Below are positions 41,450 to 52,712 of a DNA stretch of 64,000 nucleotides, in pieces. This stretch comes from Streptomonospora mangrovi (GTDB lineage: Bacteria > Actinomycetota > Actinomycetes > Streptosporangiales > Streptosporangiaceae): assembly GCF_027604915.1 (NCBI RefSeq), contig NZ_JAJAQC010000009.1, positions 124,001 through 188,000 of the forward strand, given 5' to 3'. The notes beneath the pieces are model-generated. The model worked only from the letters and a program-made list of their open reading frames with translations, was not told the DNA's origin and made no database searches. The stretch's first letter is position 1; the number at the start of each line of letters is the position of its first letter. The position numbers and the translations under genes are program-made.

Positions 41450-41474
41450 GCCGGCACCGTCCGACGGTGCCGGC
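41450..41474 (-). terminator. 11-bp hairpin downstream of the candidate 17-residue ORF
   Basis: GCCGGCACCGT and ACGGTGCCGGC are exact complements with a 3-base loop. On the minus strand the hairpin begins 26 bases after the small ORF's stop. Confidence 0.5.
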
Positions 41475-41500
41475 ACTGCCAGAAAGAACCGTCGGAACCT

Positions 41501-41554
41501 TCAGAACACCCACCACGCGCCGCTGAACAGCAGCGCCACCATCTCGATCGGCAT
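41501..41554 (-). CDS. Candidate micro-ORF, 17 residues (MPIEMVALLFSGAWWVF)
   Basis: The ATG at 41554 has GGGAGGACA at an ideal distance, the stop is at 41501-41503, and a strong hairpin follows. A TATAAC-like -10 lies upstream (41588-41593 on the minus strand). The peptide is hydrophobic with two tryptophans, which would suit a tiny membrane peptide or a leader peptide. No gene follows on the same strand before the YjbR gene about 300 bases on, so a leader role is less likely. I do not recognise it. Confidence 0.4.
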   Translation of the reverse strand: MPIEMVALLFSGAWWVF

Positions 41555-41680
41555 GGCCTGTCCTCCCTCTGCCTGAGCCGTGCATCGGTTATAGGCGCCC
41601 GGTCCGCTCCGCGCGGCGCCACCGGCCCCGACTTGGGGCAAGCGTGAACGTCTGCGGGGCAGACCGTTACCGTTGACCGC

Positions 41681-42664
41681 GTGAGACCTCCCCATCAGCG
41701 GTTCACCTGGGCCGGCGCCGCCGGGCTGCTCGGCGGCGCGGTCCTGGACCGCCTCGTGCCCGACCCCCGGCGCGGCCACCCGGTGGCCCTGTTCGGCGCG
41801 TCCGCCGCGCGGCTGGAGCGCGCCCTGCACGCCGACTCCCGCCCGCGCGGCGCCGCCTTCACCGCGCTGGCCGTGCTGCCGGTGGCCGCCCTCGGCGCGC
41901 TCGCCCAGGCCCGCACCCGGGGCGCCGGGCGCGCCGCGCTGACCGCCGCCGCCACCTGGGCGGTGCTGGGCGGGGCGATGCTGGGCCGCGAGGCCGAGGG
42001 CGTCGCCGCCGCGCTGGAGGCCGGCGACCTCGACGAGGCCCGGCGCCGGCTGCCCCGGCTGTGCGGCCGCGACCCCCGCGTCCTGGACGAGAAGGGCATC
42101 GCCCGCGCGGCGGTGGAGTCGGTCGCCGAGAACACCTCCGACGCCGTGGTCGCGCCGCTGCTGTGGGGCGGCCTGCTCGGCGTGCCCGGCCTGCTCGCCT
42201 ACCGCGCCGCCAACACCCTCGACGCGATGGTGGGCCACCGCTCGCCCCGCTACGCGCGCTTCGGCTGGGCGGCCGCGCGCCTGGACGACGTGCTGAACTG
42301 GGCGCCGGCCCGGCTGACCGCCGCGCTCACCGCCCTGGCGGCCCCCGCCGCCGGCGGGTCGGCGCGGGCGGCGCTGCGCGTGGCCGTCCGCGACGGCCAC
42401 CGCCACCCCAGCCCCAACGCCGGGCGCTGCGAGGCCGCGTTCGCCGGCGCGCTGGGCCTGCGCCTGGGCGGGCGCAACGTCTACGGCACCCGGGTGGAGC
42501 ACCGCCCCGAGCTGGGGGAGGGGCGCCGCCCCGAACCCGGCGACATCCGCCGGGCGGTGCGGCTGGCCCGCGCGGTCAACGGCCTGGCGGCGCTGACGGC
42601 CGCCGCCTGCGCCGCGCTGGTCCCCGGCACCCGCGCCCCCCTCGGCGCCGGGAGCGCCCGGTGA
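41681..42664 (+). CDS. cobD: Adenosylcobinamide-phosphate synthase (CobD/CbiB)
   Basis: The start is GTG 41681; the protein has 327 residues. The family signature [22 protein letters not shown] opens the protein. [23 protein letters not shown] and [39 protein letters not shown] are highly conserved CbiB motifs. It is a membrane protein with about four to five helices. The enzyme attaches (R)-1-amino-2-propanol or its phosphate to adenosylcobyric acid, forming the nucleotide-loop arm of B12. The stop overlaps the cobQ GTG (GTGA). No cobalamin riboswitch is visible in front of this gene, unlike cobN and the ChlI/D gene. Confidence 0.94.
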   Translation: MRPPHQRFTWAGAAGLLGGAVLDRLVPDPRRGHPVALFGASAARLERALHADSRPRGAAFTALAVLPVAALGALAQARTRGAGRAALTAAATWAVLGGAMLGREAEGVAAALEAGDLDEARRRLPRLCGRDPRVLDEKGIARAAVESVAENTSDAVVAPLLWGGLLGVPGLLAYRAANTLDAMVGHRSPRYARFGWAAARLDDVLNWAPARLTAALTALAAPAAGGSARAALRVAVRDGHRHPSPNAGRCEAAFAGALGLRLGGRNVYGTRVEHRPELGEGRRPEPGDIRRAVRLARAVNGLAALTAAACAALVPGTRAPLGAGSAR

Positions 42665-44295
42665 TCCGGCGCGGCGCCGCGGGCGCCCCCGCCCTGCTGG
42701 TGGCCGGCACCACCTCCGACGCGGGCAAGAGCGTCGTGGTCGCCGGCCTGTGCCGGTGGCTGGCCCGCCAGGGCGTCAAGGTCGCCCCCTTCAAGGCGCA
42801 GAACATGTCGCTGAACTCGATGGTCACCGCCGACGGCGCCGAGATCGGCCGCGCGCAGGCCGCCCAGGCCGCGGCGGCGGGCATCGAGCCCACCGCCGCG
42901 ATGAACCCGGTCCTGCTCAAGCCCGGCAGCGACCGCCGCAGCCAGGTGATCGTCCGCGGCCGGGCCATCGGCGAGACCGACGCGCTGGACTACCGGCGCT
43001 ACCGGGCGCACCTGCGCGAGGTCGCCGCGGCGAGCCTGGCCGAGCTGCGCGCCGACTACGACGTGGTGATCTGCGAGGGGGCGGGCAGCCCCGCCGAGAT
43101 CAACCTGCGCGCCGGCGACATCGCCAACATGGGCCTGGCGCGGGCGGCCGCCCTGCCGGTCGTGGTGGTCGGAGACATCGACCGCGGCGGCGTCTTCGCC
43201 GCGCTGCACGGCACCCTGGCCCTGCTGGAGCCCGCCGACCAGGCGCTCGTCGCCGGGTTCGTCATCAACAAGTTCCGCGGCGCCCCCGAGATCCTGCGGC
43301 CGGGCCTGGACATGCTGGGCCGCCTCACCGGGCGGCCCGTCTACGGGGTACTGCCCTGGCTGGACGGCGAGTGGATCGACGTCGAGGACTCCCTGGCGCT
43401 GAGCGCGCGGCGCGGCGCCCGCGCGCCCCTTGAAGGGCGCACCCTGCGGGTGGCGGTCGTGCGGCTGCCGCGCATCAGCAACTTCACCGACCTGGACGCG
43501 CTGGCCGTGGAACCCGGGGTGGAGGTCCGCTTCGTGACGGCGCCGCACGAGCTGGACGACGCCGACCTGGTGGTGCTGCCGGGCAGCCGCGCCACGGTCG
43601 CCGACCTGGCGTGGGTGCGCGAGCGCGGACTCGACACCGCGCTGCGGCGCCGCGCCGAGCGCGGGCTCCCCCTGCTCGGCGTCTGCGGCGGCTACCAGAT
43701 GCTGGCGCACAGCATCGAAGACGCGGTGGAGTCGGGCGCGGGCCGGGTCGAGGGGCTGGGGCTGCTGCCCGCCACGGTCGTCTTCGCGCGCGACAAGACG
43801 CTCGCCCGGCCCACGGGCGCGGCCTACGGGCAGCCGGTGGCGGCCTACGAGATCCACCACGGGATCACCACGGTGCGGTGGGCGCCCGGCGGCGGGCGCG
43901 CCGGAGCCGGCGAGGACACCGAGCCGTTCCTCGACGGCGTGCGCAGCGGCGCGGTGTGGGGCACCACCTGGCACGGCGCCCTGGAGAACGACGGGTTCCG
44001 CCGCGCGTTCCTGGCCGACGTGGCGCGGCGGGCCGGGCGCGACTTCCGGCCCGCGCCCGGCACCGACTTCGCGGCCGAGCGCGCCGCCCGCCTGGACGCA
44101 CTGGGCGACCTGGTCGAACACCACCTGGACACCGGCGCGCTGCTGCGGCTGCTGGAGGAGGGCGCCCCCACGGGGCTGCCCGTGGTCCCGCCCGCCGGGG
44201 TGCCCGAGGAGGCGGGGGCGCCCGGGGCGGGTGGGATGGCCGGCGCGGCAGGCGTGGCTGAGGCGTCCGAGGAGGGCGGGGCGGGCGGCGCCTGA
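42661..44295 (+). CDS. cobQ: Cobyric acid synthase (glutamine-hydrolysing)
   Basis: The start is GTG 42661, overlapping cobD; the protein has 544 residues. The N-terminal dethiobiotin-synthetase-like ATPase domain has [19 protein letters not shown], followed by [14 protein letters not shown] and [12 protein letters not shown]. The C-terminal class I glutamine amidotransferase domain has [11 protein letters not shown], with the catalytic cysteine, and [12 protein letters not shown], with the catalytic histidine. The last 35 residues are a Gly/Ala/Glu-rich extension. It amidates carboxyls b, d, e and g of adenosylcobyrinic a,c-diamide. Co-transcribed with cobD. Confidence 0.95.
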   Translation: MIRRGAAGAPALLVAGTTSDAGKSVVVAGLCRWLARQGVKVAPFKAQNMSLNSMVTADGAEIGRAQAAQAAAAGIEPTAAMNPVLLKPGSDRRSQVIVRGRAIGETDALDYRRYRAHLREVAAASLAELRADYDVVICEGAGSPAEINLRAGDIANMGLARAAALPVVVVGDIDRGGVFAALHGTLALLEPADQALVAGFVINKFRGAPEILRPGLDMLGRLTGRPVYGVLPWLDGEWIDVEDSLALSARRGARAPLEGRTLRVAVVRLPRISNFTDLDALAVEPGVEVRFVTAPHELDDADLVVLPGSRATVADLAWVRERGLDTALRRRAERGLPLLGVCGGYQMLAHSIEDAVESGAGRVEGLGLLPATVVFARDKTLARPTGAAYGQPVAAYEIHHGITTVRWAPGGGRAGAGEDTEPFLDGVRSGAVWGTTWHGALENDGFRRAFLADVARRAGRDFRPAPGTDFAAERAARLDALGDLVEHHLDTGALLRLLEEGAPTGLPVVPPAGVPEEAGAPGAGGMAGAAGVAEASEEGGAGGA

Positions 44296-44483
44296 TGGGT
44301 CGAGGGAAGGAAAAAATCGCCCGCGCGAGGCTGTGGAAAACCTCCGGAGCAGGCGGGAGCCGGGCTAGGGTTGTGCTTGTTCGAGCGGCCAGGAGGTCAG
44401 GGGCGCCGCCCCTGCGCGAAGGCGCCGCACGCCGCCACCAGCGCGGCCCGCCCCTTCGCCCGCCGACCCTCCTGGAGGTCCGC

Positions 44484-45071
44484 ATGACCACGCCCGCGCT
44501 CGCGCCGTCCGCCGCCCCGGCCCGCCGGGTGAGCCTCGCGCTCGACCCCCTCACCCACGCCGAACTCGAACGCGCCGCCGGCCACCGCGACGTCGCGTCC
44601 TACCTCTACACGCTCGCCGGACGCTACGCCCGCTGGTCGGAGCTGCGCGAGTGGCTCACCCAGCTCGAAGCCGTCTACGGCCCCCTGCCGCCCGAGGCCA
44701 TCGACCGCGTCCACCGCCAGATGCTGGGCCTGCCCCGGCGCGCCGACCACCCCCGCACGGTCTCGGTGGCCTTCAGCGACTCCGAGTTCGCCGCGCTGAC
44801 CACCGCCGCCGGCGACCGCCCGGTGGCCGCCTACCTGCGCGACCTGCTGGGCGGACTGCTGGCCGACCGGCCGCACTCCGCCTCGACCGCGCCGACCGAT
44901 CCCGACCCCAGCGCGGCGCCGCCCGGCGCGGGTCCCGGCGGCGGCTGCGCGGACGGCGGCTGCCCGGACAGCGCTCCGGTGCGCCCGTCAGGCTTGGCAG
45001 GCCCGTCAGGCCCGGCAAGCGGCGGCCCGCACGGCACCGCCGCCCCCGGGCGCCCCGGCTCGTCCGGGTAG
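44484..45071 (+). CDS. Hypothetical protein, possible ribbon-helix-helix type
   Basis: I do not recognise a named family. ATG 44484 has TGGAGGTC 5 bases upstream, giving 195 residues. The frame is open further upstream, but that part is basic and non-conserved in look. Two similar units, RRVSLALDPLTHAELERAAGHRDVASYLYTLAGRYARW and RTVSVAFSDSEFAALTTAAGDRPVAAYLRDLLGGLL, each read as a beta strand plus two helices, as in ribbon-helix-helix DNA-binding domains. The C-terminal 65 residues are Pro/Gly/Ser-rich. A tandem RHH-like regulator is a reasonable but untested guess. Confidence 0.65.
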   Translation: MTTPALAPSAAPARRVSLALDPLTHAELERAAGHRDVASYLYTLAGRYARWSELREWLTQLEAVYGPLPPEAIDRVHRQMLGLPRRADHPRTVSVAFSDSEFAALTTAAGDRPVAAYLRDLLGGLLADRPHSASTAPTDPDPSAAPPGAGPGGGCADGGCPDSAPVRPSGLAGPSGPASGGPHGTAAPGRPGSSG

Positions 45072-45151
45072 CGCCGACGGCAGCACCGCGCCTCACCGGC
45101 GCTGCGCCGGAAGGCCGCACCGCGGCCTTCCGGCGGGGCCGCCCCCGCGCC

Positions 45152-45712
45152 TCAGCTCGTGGCCGCCAGCGAACGCGCGTAGTTCACCGACTGCATCACC
45201 TGCATGACCGTCTGGGGGCTGCGCGCCGGGACCATGGTCGAGTGGAACACCCCGTTGCCCTGCACCGTCACCTGCACCGACCCCTGGGTCTTCTCCTCCT
45301 TCATGAGCAGGAAGAGCAGACCCAGCAGCCCCAGACCGCACGCCCAGATGAAGATCACCAGGCTGATCACCGTCAGTACGATCCCCGTGGTCGACACGCC
45401 CGTGGTGGTGTGGGTCATGTCCGAGGCGTTCCAGGTGCTGCCCTTGATCGGGAACCTGCCGGCGGGCGTGATCACCGTGGTCTGGGTGATCGAGATGTCG
45501 CCGATGGTGGTGAGGATGGCCTCGCTCTCGGGCACCGGCGCGTACGGAGCCTGGTAACCCCCGGTCTGCTGGTTGTAGGGCACCATCGCCCCGGAGGAGT
45601 AGTCACCGGCGGGGTACCCGCCGGAGGGCATCCCGGGCTGGGCGTAGGGGTCGCCCTGCGGGTACTGCTGGTAGGGGTCGCCGGAGCCCGGCGGGGGTTC
45701 GGGGTAGCTCAT
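45152..45712 (-). CDS. Hypothetical membrane protein with Pro/Tyr/Gly-rich N-terminus
   Basis: The protein has 186 residues from ATG 45712 with an AGGTG upstream. The first 58 residues are rich in Pro, Tyr, Gln and Gly (PYQQYPQGDPYAQPG type), then come a soluble strand-rich stretch (AILTTIGDISITQTTVITPAGRFPIKGSTWN), a transmembrane hairpin (IVLTVISLVIFIWACGLGLLGLLFLL) and a final soluble segment. The arrangement resembles the actinobacterial DUF6232-like group, in which the soluble halves flank two helices; I am not certain of the family. No operon link is visible, and cobN diverges from it. Confidence 0.7.
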   Translation of the reverse strand: MSYPEPPPGSGDPYQQYPQGDPYAQPGMPSGGYPAGDYSSGAMVPYNQQTGGYQAPYAPVPESEAILTTIGDISITQTTVITPAGRFPIKGSTWNASDMTHTTTGVSTTGIVLTVISLVIFIWACGLGLLGLLFLLMKEEKTQGSVQVTVQGNGVFHSTMVPARSPQTVMQVMQSVNYARSLAATS

Positions 45713-45814
45713 GGCACCTGATTCTCGCAAAGGCGGGGGCGCACCGGTACTGGCGTGAACGCGCGTCCGGCGTGGCCCGGTCCGCAGCCGCGGCCCGGCC
45801 CCGGCCGCACCCGC

Positions 45815-45945
45815 ACCGTCTGTCAGGATGAAACCGCGACGGCGCGAAGGAACGCGGTGCGAATCCGCGGCTGTCCCGCAACTGTCACGGTCTGCGAAGC
45901 CTACCGGCGCCGACCCCAGCCAGGAACTTCCGCCGCCGTACCTGT
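45815..45945 (+). ncRNA. Cobalamin riboswitch upstream of cobN
   Basis: The conserved core GGTGCGAATCCGCGGCTGTC continues into CCGCAACTGT (whole 45856-45885). The downstream B12-box-like AGCCAGGAAC is at 45918-45927. Order and spacing match the AdoCbl class. It ends about 50 bases before the cobN GTG, so repression by bound coenzyme B12 is expected at translation or termination. Confidence 0.88.
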
Positions 45946-45992
45946 CCAGTGCCGGGGCGAGGACCCCGCTTCTGCGAACGAAGGGCCCGCAC

Positions 45993-49847
<3,855 letters not shown>

Positions 49848-50069
49848 TTCGCTCAATTCGCGCGTTGACGGGGCGGCGCGTGGGGTGGTCCGGGTGCGCG
49901 GTCGGCGCCCCGCCGCCACCCCGGCCGTCCGCCCCGCCGACCGGTGACCGCGTGCCCGCCCCTCTTGCCCATCCCACGTACCCCGGAATGTGACCGTCGA
50001 ATGTGTGCCGGATCACGCCCACGGGGGTAGTTTTGGTGGTAGCCGCGATGGGACGGGAGGTTCGGTGCC

Positions 50070-50510
50070 ATGCCGGTGTGGGTCCTCTGGATGATCGCGG
50101 CGGCCGTGCTCGGCGCGGCCGAGATCTTCACACTCACGCTCTCCCTGGGCCTGCTCGCGGTGGCCGCGCTGGTGGCCGGGGTGGTCGGCGCCCTCGGCAT
50201 GGGGCTGGCGCTCCAGATCGCCGCGTTCGTCGTCACCGCCGCTGCCGCCCTGCTGGTGGTGCGGCCCATCGCCCGGCGCCACCTCAAGCAGCCCCCGCCG
50301 CTGCGGTCGGGCACCGCCGCGCTGGTGGGGCGCTCCGGCGTGGTCGTCGCCGAGGTCACCGGCGAGCGCGGTCTCATCAAGCTCTCCGGCGAGGAGTGGT
50401 CGGCCCGCTGCATCGACGAGGACCAGGTGATCCCCGCCGGCACCCGGGTCGACGTCATGGACATCGAAGGCGCCACCGCGATCGTCTATCCCCGGGAGGC
50501 CCTGCCGTGA
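50070..50510 (+). CDS. NfeD-like membrane protein
   Basis: The protein has 146 residues from ATG 50070 after GGGAGG. Two or three N-terminal helices precede a soluble OB-fold beta-barrel (GRSGVVVAEVTGERGLIKLSGEEWSARCIDEDQVIPAGTRVDVMDIEGATAIV), the NfeD C-terminal domain. NfeD proteins pair with SPFH proteins, and the next gene is one. Together they likely organise membrane microdomains. The GTG/ATG spacing to the SPFH gene (61 bases) fits an operon. Confidence 0.9.
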   Translation: MPVWVLWMIAAAVLGAAEIFTLTLSLGLLAVAALVAGVVGALGMGLALQIAAFVVTAAAALLVVRPIARRHLKQPPPLRSGTAALVGRSGVVVAEVTGERGLIKLSGEEWSARCIDEDQVIPAGTRVDVMDIEGATAIVYPREALP

Positions 50511-50571
50511 CCCCGGCGGCGACCTCCCGCGCGCCGGTCACTCGCGGCGCCGAAACGGGCTGGAGGCAGCC

Positions 50572-51648
50572 ATGGCTCTGAACATCCTGTTCGCCGCCGT
50601 CGCGGTGCTGGTCGTCCTCGCGGTGGTCTCGACCGTGCGGATCGTGCCGCAGGCCCGCGCCTACAACATCGAGCGCTTCGGCCGCTACATGCGCACCCTG
50701 CAACCCGGCCTGAACTTCATCATCCCGGTGGTCGACCGCGTCAACACCAAGTACGACATGCGCGAGCAGGTGTTCTCCTCGCGGCCCAAGCCGGTGATCA
50801 CCGAGGACAACCTGGTCGTCAACATCGACACGGTGCTCTACTACCAGATCACCGACCCGCGCGCCGCCGCCTACGAGGTCGCCGACTACCTCCAGGCCAT
50901 CGACCAGCTCACCGTCACCACGCTGCGCAACGTGATCGGCGGCATGGACCTGGAGCGCACCCTCACCTCCCGCGAGGAGATCAACACCCGGCTGCGCGGC
51001 GTGCTCGACGACGCCACCGGCAAGTGGGGCATCCGCGTCAACCGGGTCGAGATCAAGGCCATCGACCCCCCGCCCTCCATCAAGGAGGCCATGGAGAAGC
51101 AGATGCGTGCCGAGCGCGACAAGCGCGCGGTCATCCTGCACGCCGAGGGCGAGCGGCAGTCGCGCATCCTCACCGCCGAGGGCGCCCGCCAGCAGGCCAT
51201 CCTGGAGGCCCAGGGCGAGCAGCAGGCGCGCATCCTGCGCGCCGACGGCGAGGCCCAGGCCATCGAGCGGGTGTTCCAGGCGGTGCACAGCAACAACGCC
51301 GACCCCAAGCTGCTGGCCTACAAGTACCTGGAGGTGCTGCCGTCGCTGGCCAAGGGCGAGGGCAACACCTTCTGGGTCATCCCCGGCGAGCTGACCCAGG
51401 CCGTGCAGAGCGTCACCCGCGCCTTCACCGGCGACACCAACGCCGACGCCCCGCGCCCGGCCTCCGACGACGGCGGCGAGCCGGCCACGCCGGAGATCAC
51501 CTCGGGCACCCCGCGCAGCGACGCCGTGCGCGCCGCCGACCAGGCCGCCGAGATCGCCGCCGAGGCGGTGGCCAGCGCCCGCAAGGAGGCCGAGGCCGCC
51601 GCCCGGCCCCCCGGCACTGCGCCCGGCCGGCGCGACCGCGAGGGGTAG
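50572..51648 (+). CDS. SPFH/stomatin-like protein
   Basis: The protein has 358 residues from ATG 50572 (GGAGG upstream). One N-terminal membrane anchor is followed by the SPFH/band 7 domain (RIVPQARAYNIERFGRYMRTLQPGLNFIIPVVDRVNTKYDMREQV...) and a long charged coiled-coil (about 180-235, rich in AEGERQ/AQGEQQ repeats). An Ala/Glu-rich tail follows. It should oligomerise on the membrane and scaffold or control proteases or transporters, in partnership with the NfeD-like protein just upstream. Confidence 0.92.
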   Translation: MALNILFAAVAVLVVLAVVSTVRIVPQARAYNIERFGRYMRTLQPGLNFIIPVVDRVNTKYDMREQVFSSRPKPVITEDNLVVNIDTVLYYQITDPRAAAYEVADYLQAIDQLTVTTLRNVIGGMDLERTLTSREEINTRLRGVLDDATGKWGIRVNRVEIKAIDPPPSIKEAMEKQMRAERDKRAVILHAEGERQSRILTAEGARQQAILEAQGEQQARILRADGEAQAIERVFQAVHSNNADPKLLAYKYLEVLPSLAKGEGNTFWVIPGELTQAVQSVTRAFTGDTNADAPRPASDDGGEPATPEITSGTPRSDAVRAADQAAEIAAEAVASARKEAEAAARPPGTAPGRRDREG

Positions 51649-51673
51649 GCGCGCGGCCGCGCCGGCGGAGGCG

Positions 51674-52639
51674 TCAGTCCAGCAGCAGCTTGCCGGTGGT
51701 GCGCCGCCCGGCCAGGTCCTCGTGGGCGCGCGCGGCCTCGGCCAGCGGGTAGCGCCCGCCCACCCGAACGTCCAGTGCGCCGGCCGCCACCAGCCCCAGC
51801 ACGTCGGAGGCCCGCTCCAGCAGCTCCTCCCGCTCGGCGACGTAGTGCGCCAGCGTCGGCCGGGTGAGGTACACCGAGCCCGCGGAGTTCAGCCGCTGCG
51901 GGTCCACCGGCGGCACCGCGCCGCTGGCCTGCCCGAACAGCGCCAGCACGCCGCGCGGGCGCAGCGCGGCCAGGCTGGCGTCGAACGTGGCCGCACCCAC
52001 CCCGTCGTAGACCGCGGCCACCCCGGCGCCCCCGGTCAGTTCCCGCACCGCCGGGGCGACCTCGGTCCGGTCGTAGCGGATGACCTCGTCGGCGCCGGCC
52101 GCGCGGGCGAGGTCGGCCTTGGCGTCGGTGGAGACCGTGGCGATCACCCGGCCGTGGCGCGCCTTGGCCAACTGCACCAGCAGCAGGCCGGTGCCGCCCG
52201 CCGCGGCGTGCACCAGCACGGTGTCGCCCGGCTGCACCGGGTAGGTGGAGTGCGTGAGGTAGTGGGCGGTCAGCCCCTGGAGCAGCACGGCCGCCGCCTG
52301 CTCGGCGGAGACCCGGTCGGGCACCGGCACCAGGCGGTCGGCGGGCACCACCGCGCGCTCGGCGTAGGCGCCGGGCACCAGCGCCCAGGCCACCCGGGCG
52401 CCCACGCGCAGACCGGTCACGCCCTCGCCCAGCGCGGCGACGGTCCCGGCCGCCTCCACGCCCGGGACGAACGGGGTGGGCATGGAGTAGGCGCCGCTGC
52501 GCTGGTAGACGTCGATGAAGTTGACGCCGCGCGCCTGGATGCCGACGAGGACCTCACCCGGTCCCGGCTCGGGGTCGGGCGCCTCGGTCAGCCGCAGCAC
52601 CTCGGGGCCGCCCTGCTCCTGCACGACGACGGCGCGCAT
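51674..52639 (-). CDS. NADPH:quinone oxidoreductase family (MDR) protein
   Basis: The protein has 321 residues from ATG 52639. The order is that of QOR/zeta-crystallin-like reductases: MRAVVVQEQGGPEVLRL, GVNFIDVYQRSGAY, VPGVEAAGTVAALGEGV, VLVHAAAGGTGLLLVQLAK (nucleotide loop) and GKLLLD at the end. No zinc ligands are visible. It presumably reduces quinones or enones with NADPH. Single-gene unit. It is closer to classical QOR than the cluster-borne MDR protein at 5417. Confidence 0.92.
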   Translation of the reverse strand: MRAVVVQEQGGPEVLRLTEAPDPEPGPGEVLVGIQARGVNFIDVYQRSGAYSMPTPFVPGVEAAGTVAALGEGVTGLRVGARVAWALVPGAYAERAVVPADRLVPVPDRVSAEQAAAVLLQGLTAHYLTHSTYPVQPGDTVLVHAAAGGTGLLLVQLAKARHGRVIATVSTDAKADLARAAGADEVIRYDRTEVAPAVRELTGGAGVAAVYDGVGAATFDASLAALRPRGVLALFGQASGAVPPVDPQRLNSAGSVYLTRPTLAHYVAEREELLERASDVLGLVAAGALDVRVGGRYPLAEAARAHEDLAGRRTTGKLLLD

Positions 52640-52712
52640 CGCGGTTCCTCTCGTTCGGTGGGGGCGGCGCGGCGGCGGCCGCGCCGGTCGGGGGTGGCGA
52701 GGGGGCTGCGGG

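Noticed and set aside
41554-41680. A cobalamin riboswitch in front of cobD.
   Set aside because: The conserved GGTGCGAATCC core and CCGCAACTGT are absent from the 127 bases upstream of GTG 41681.
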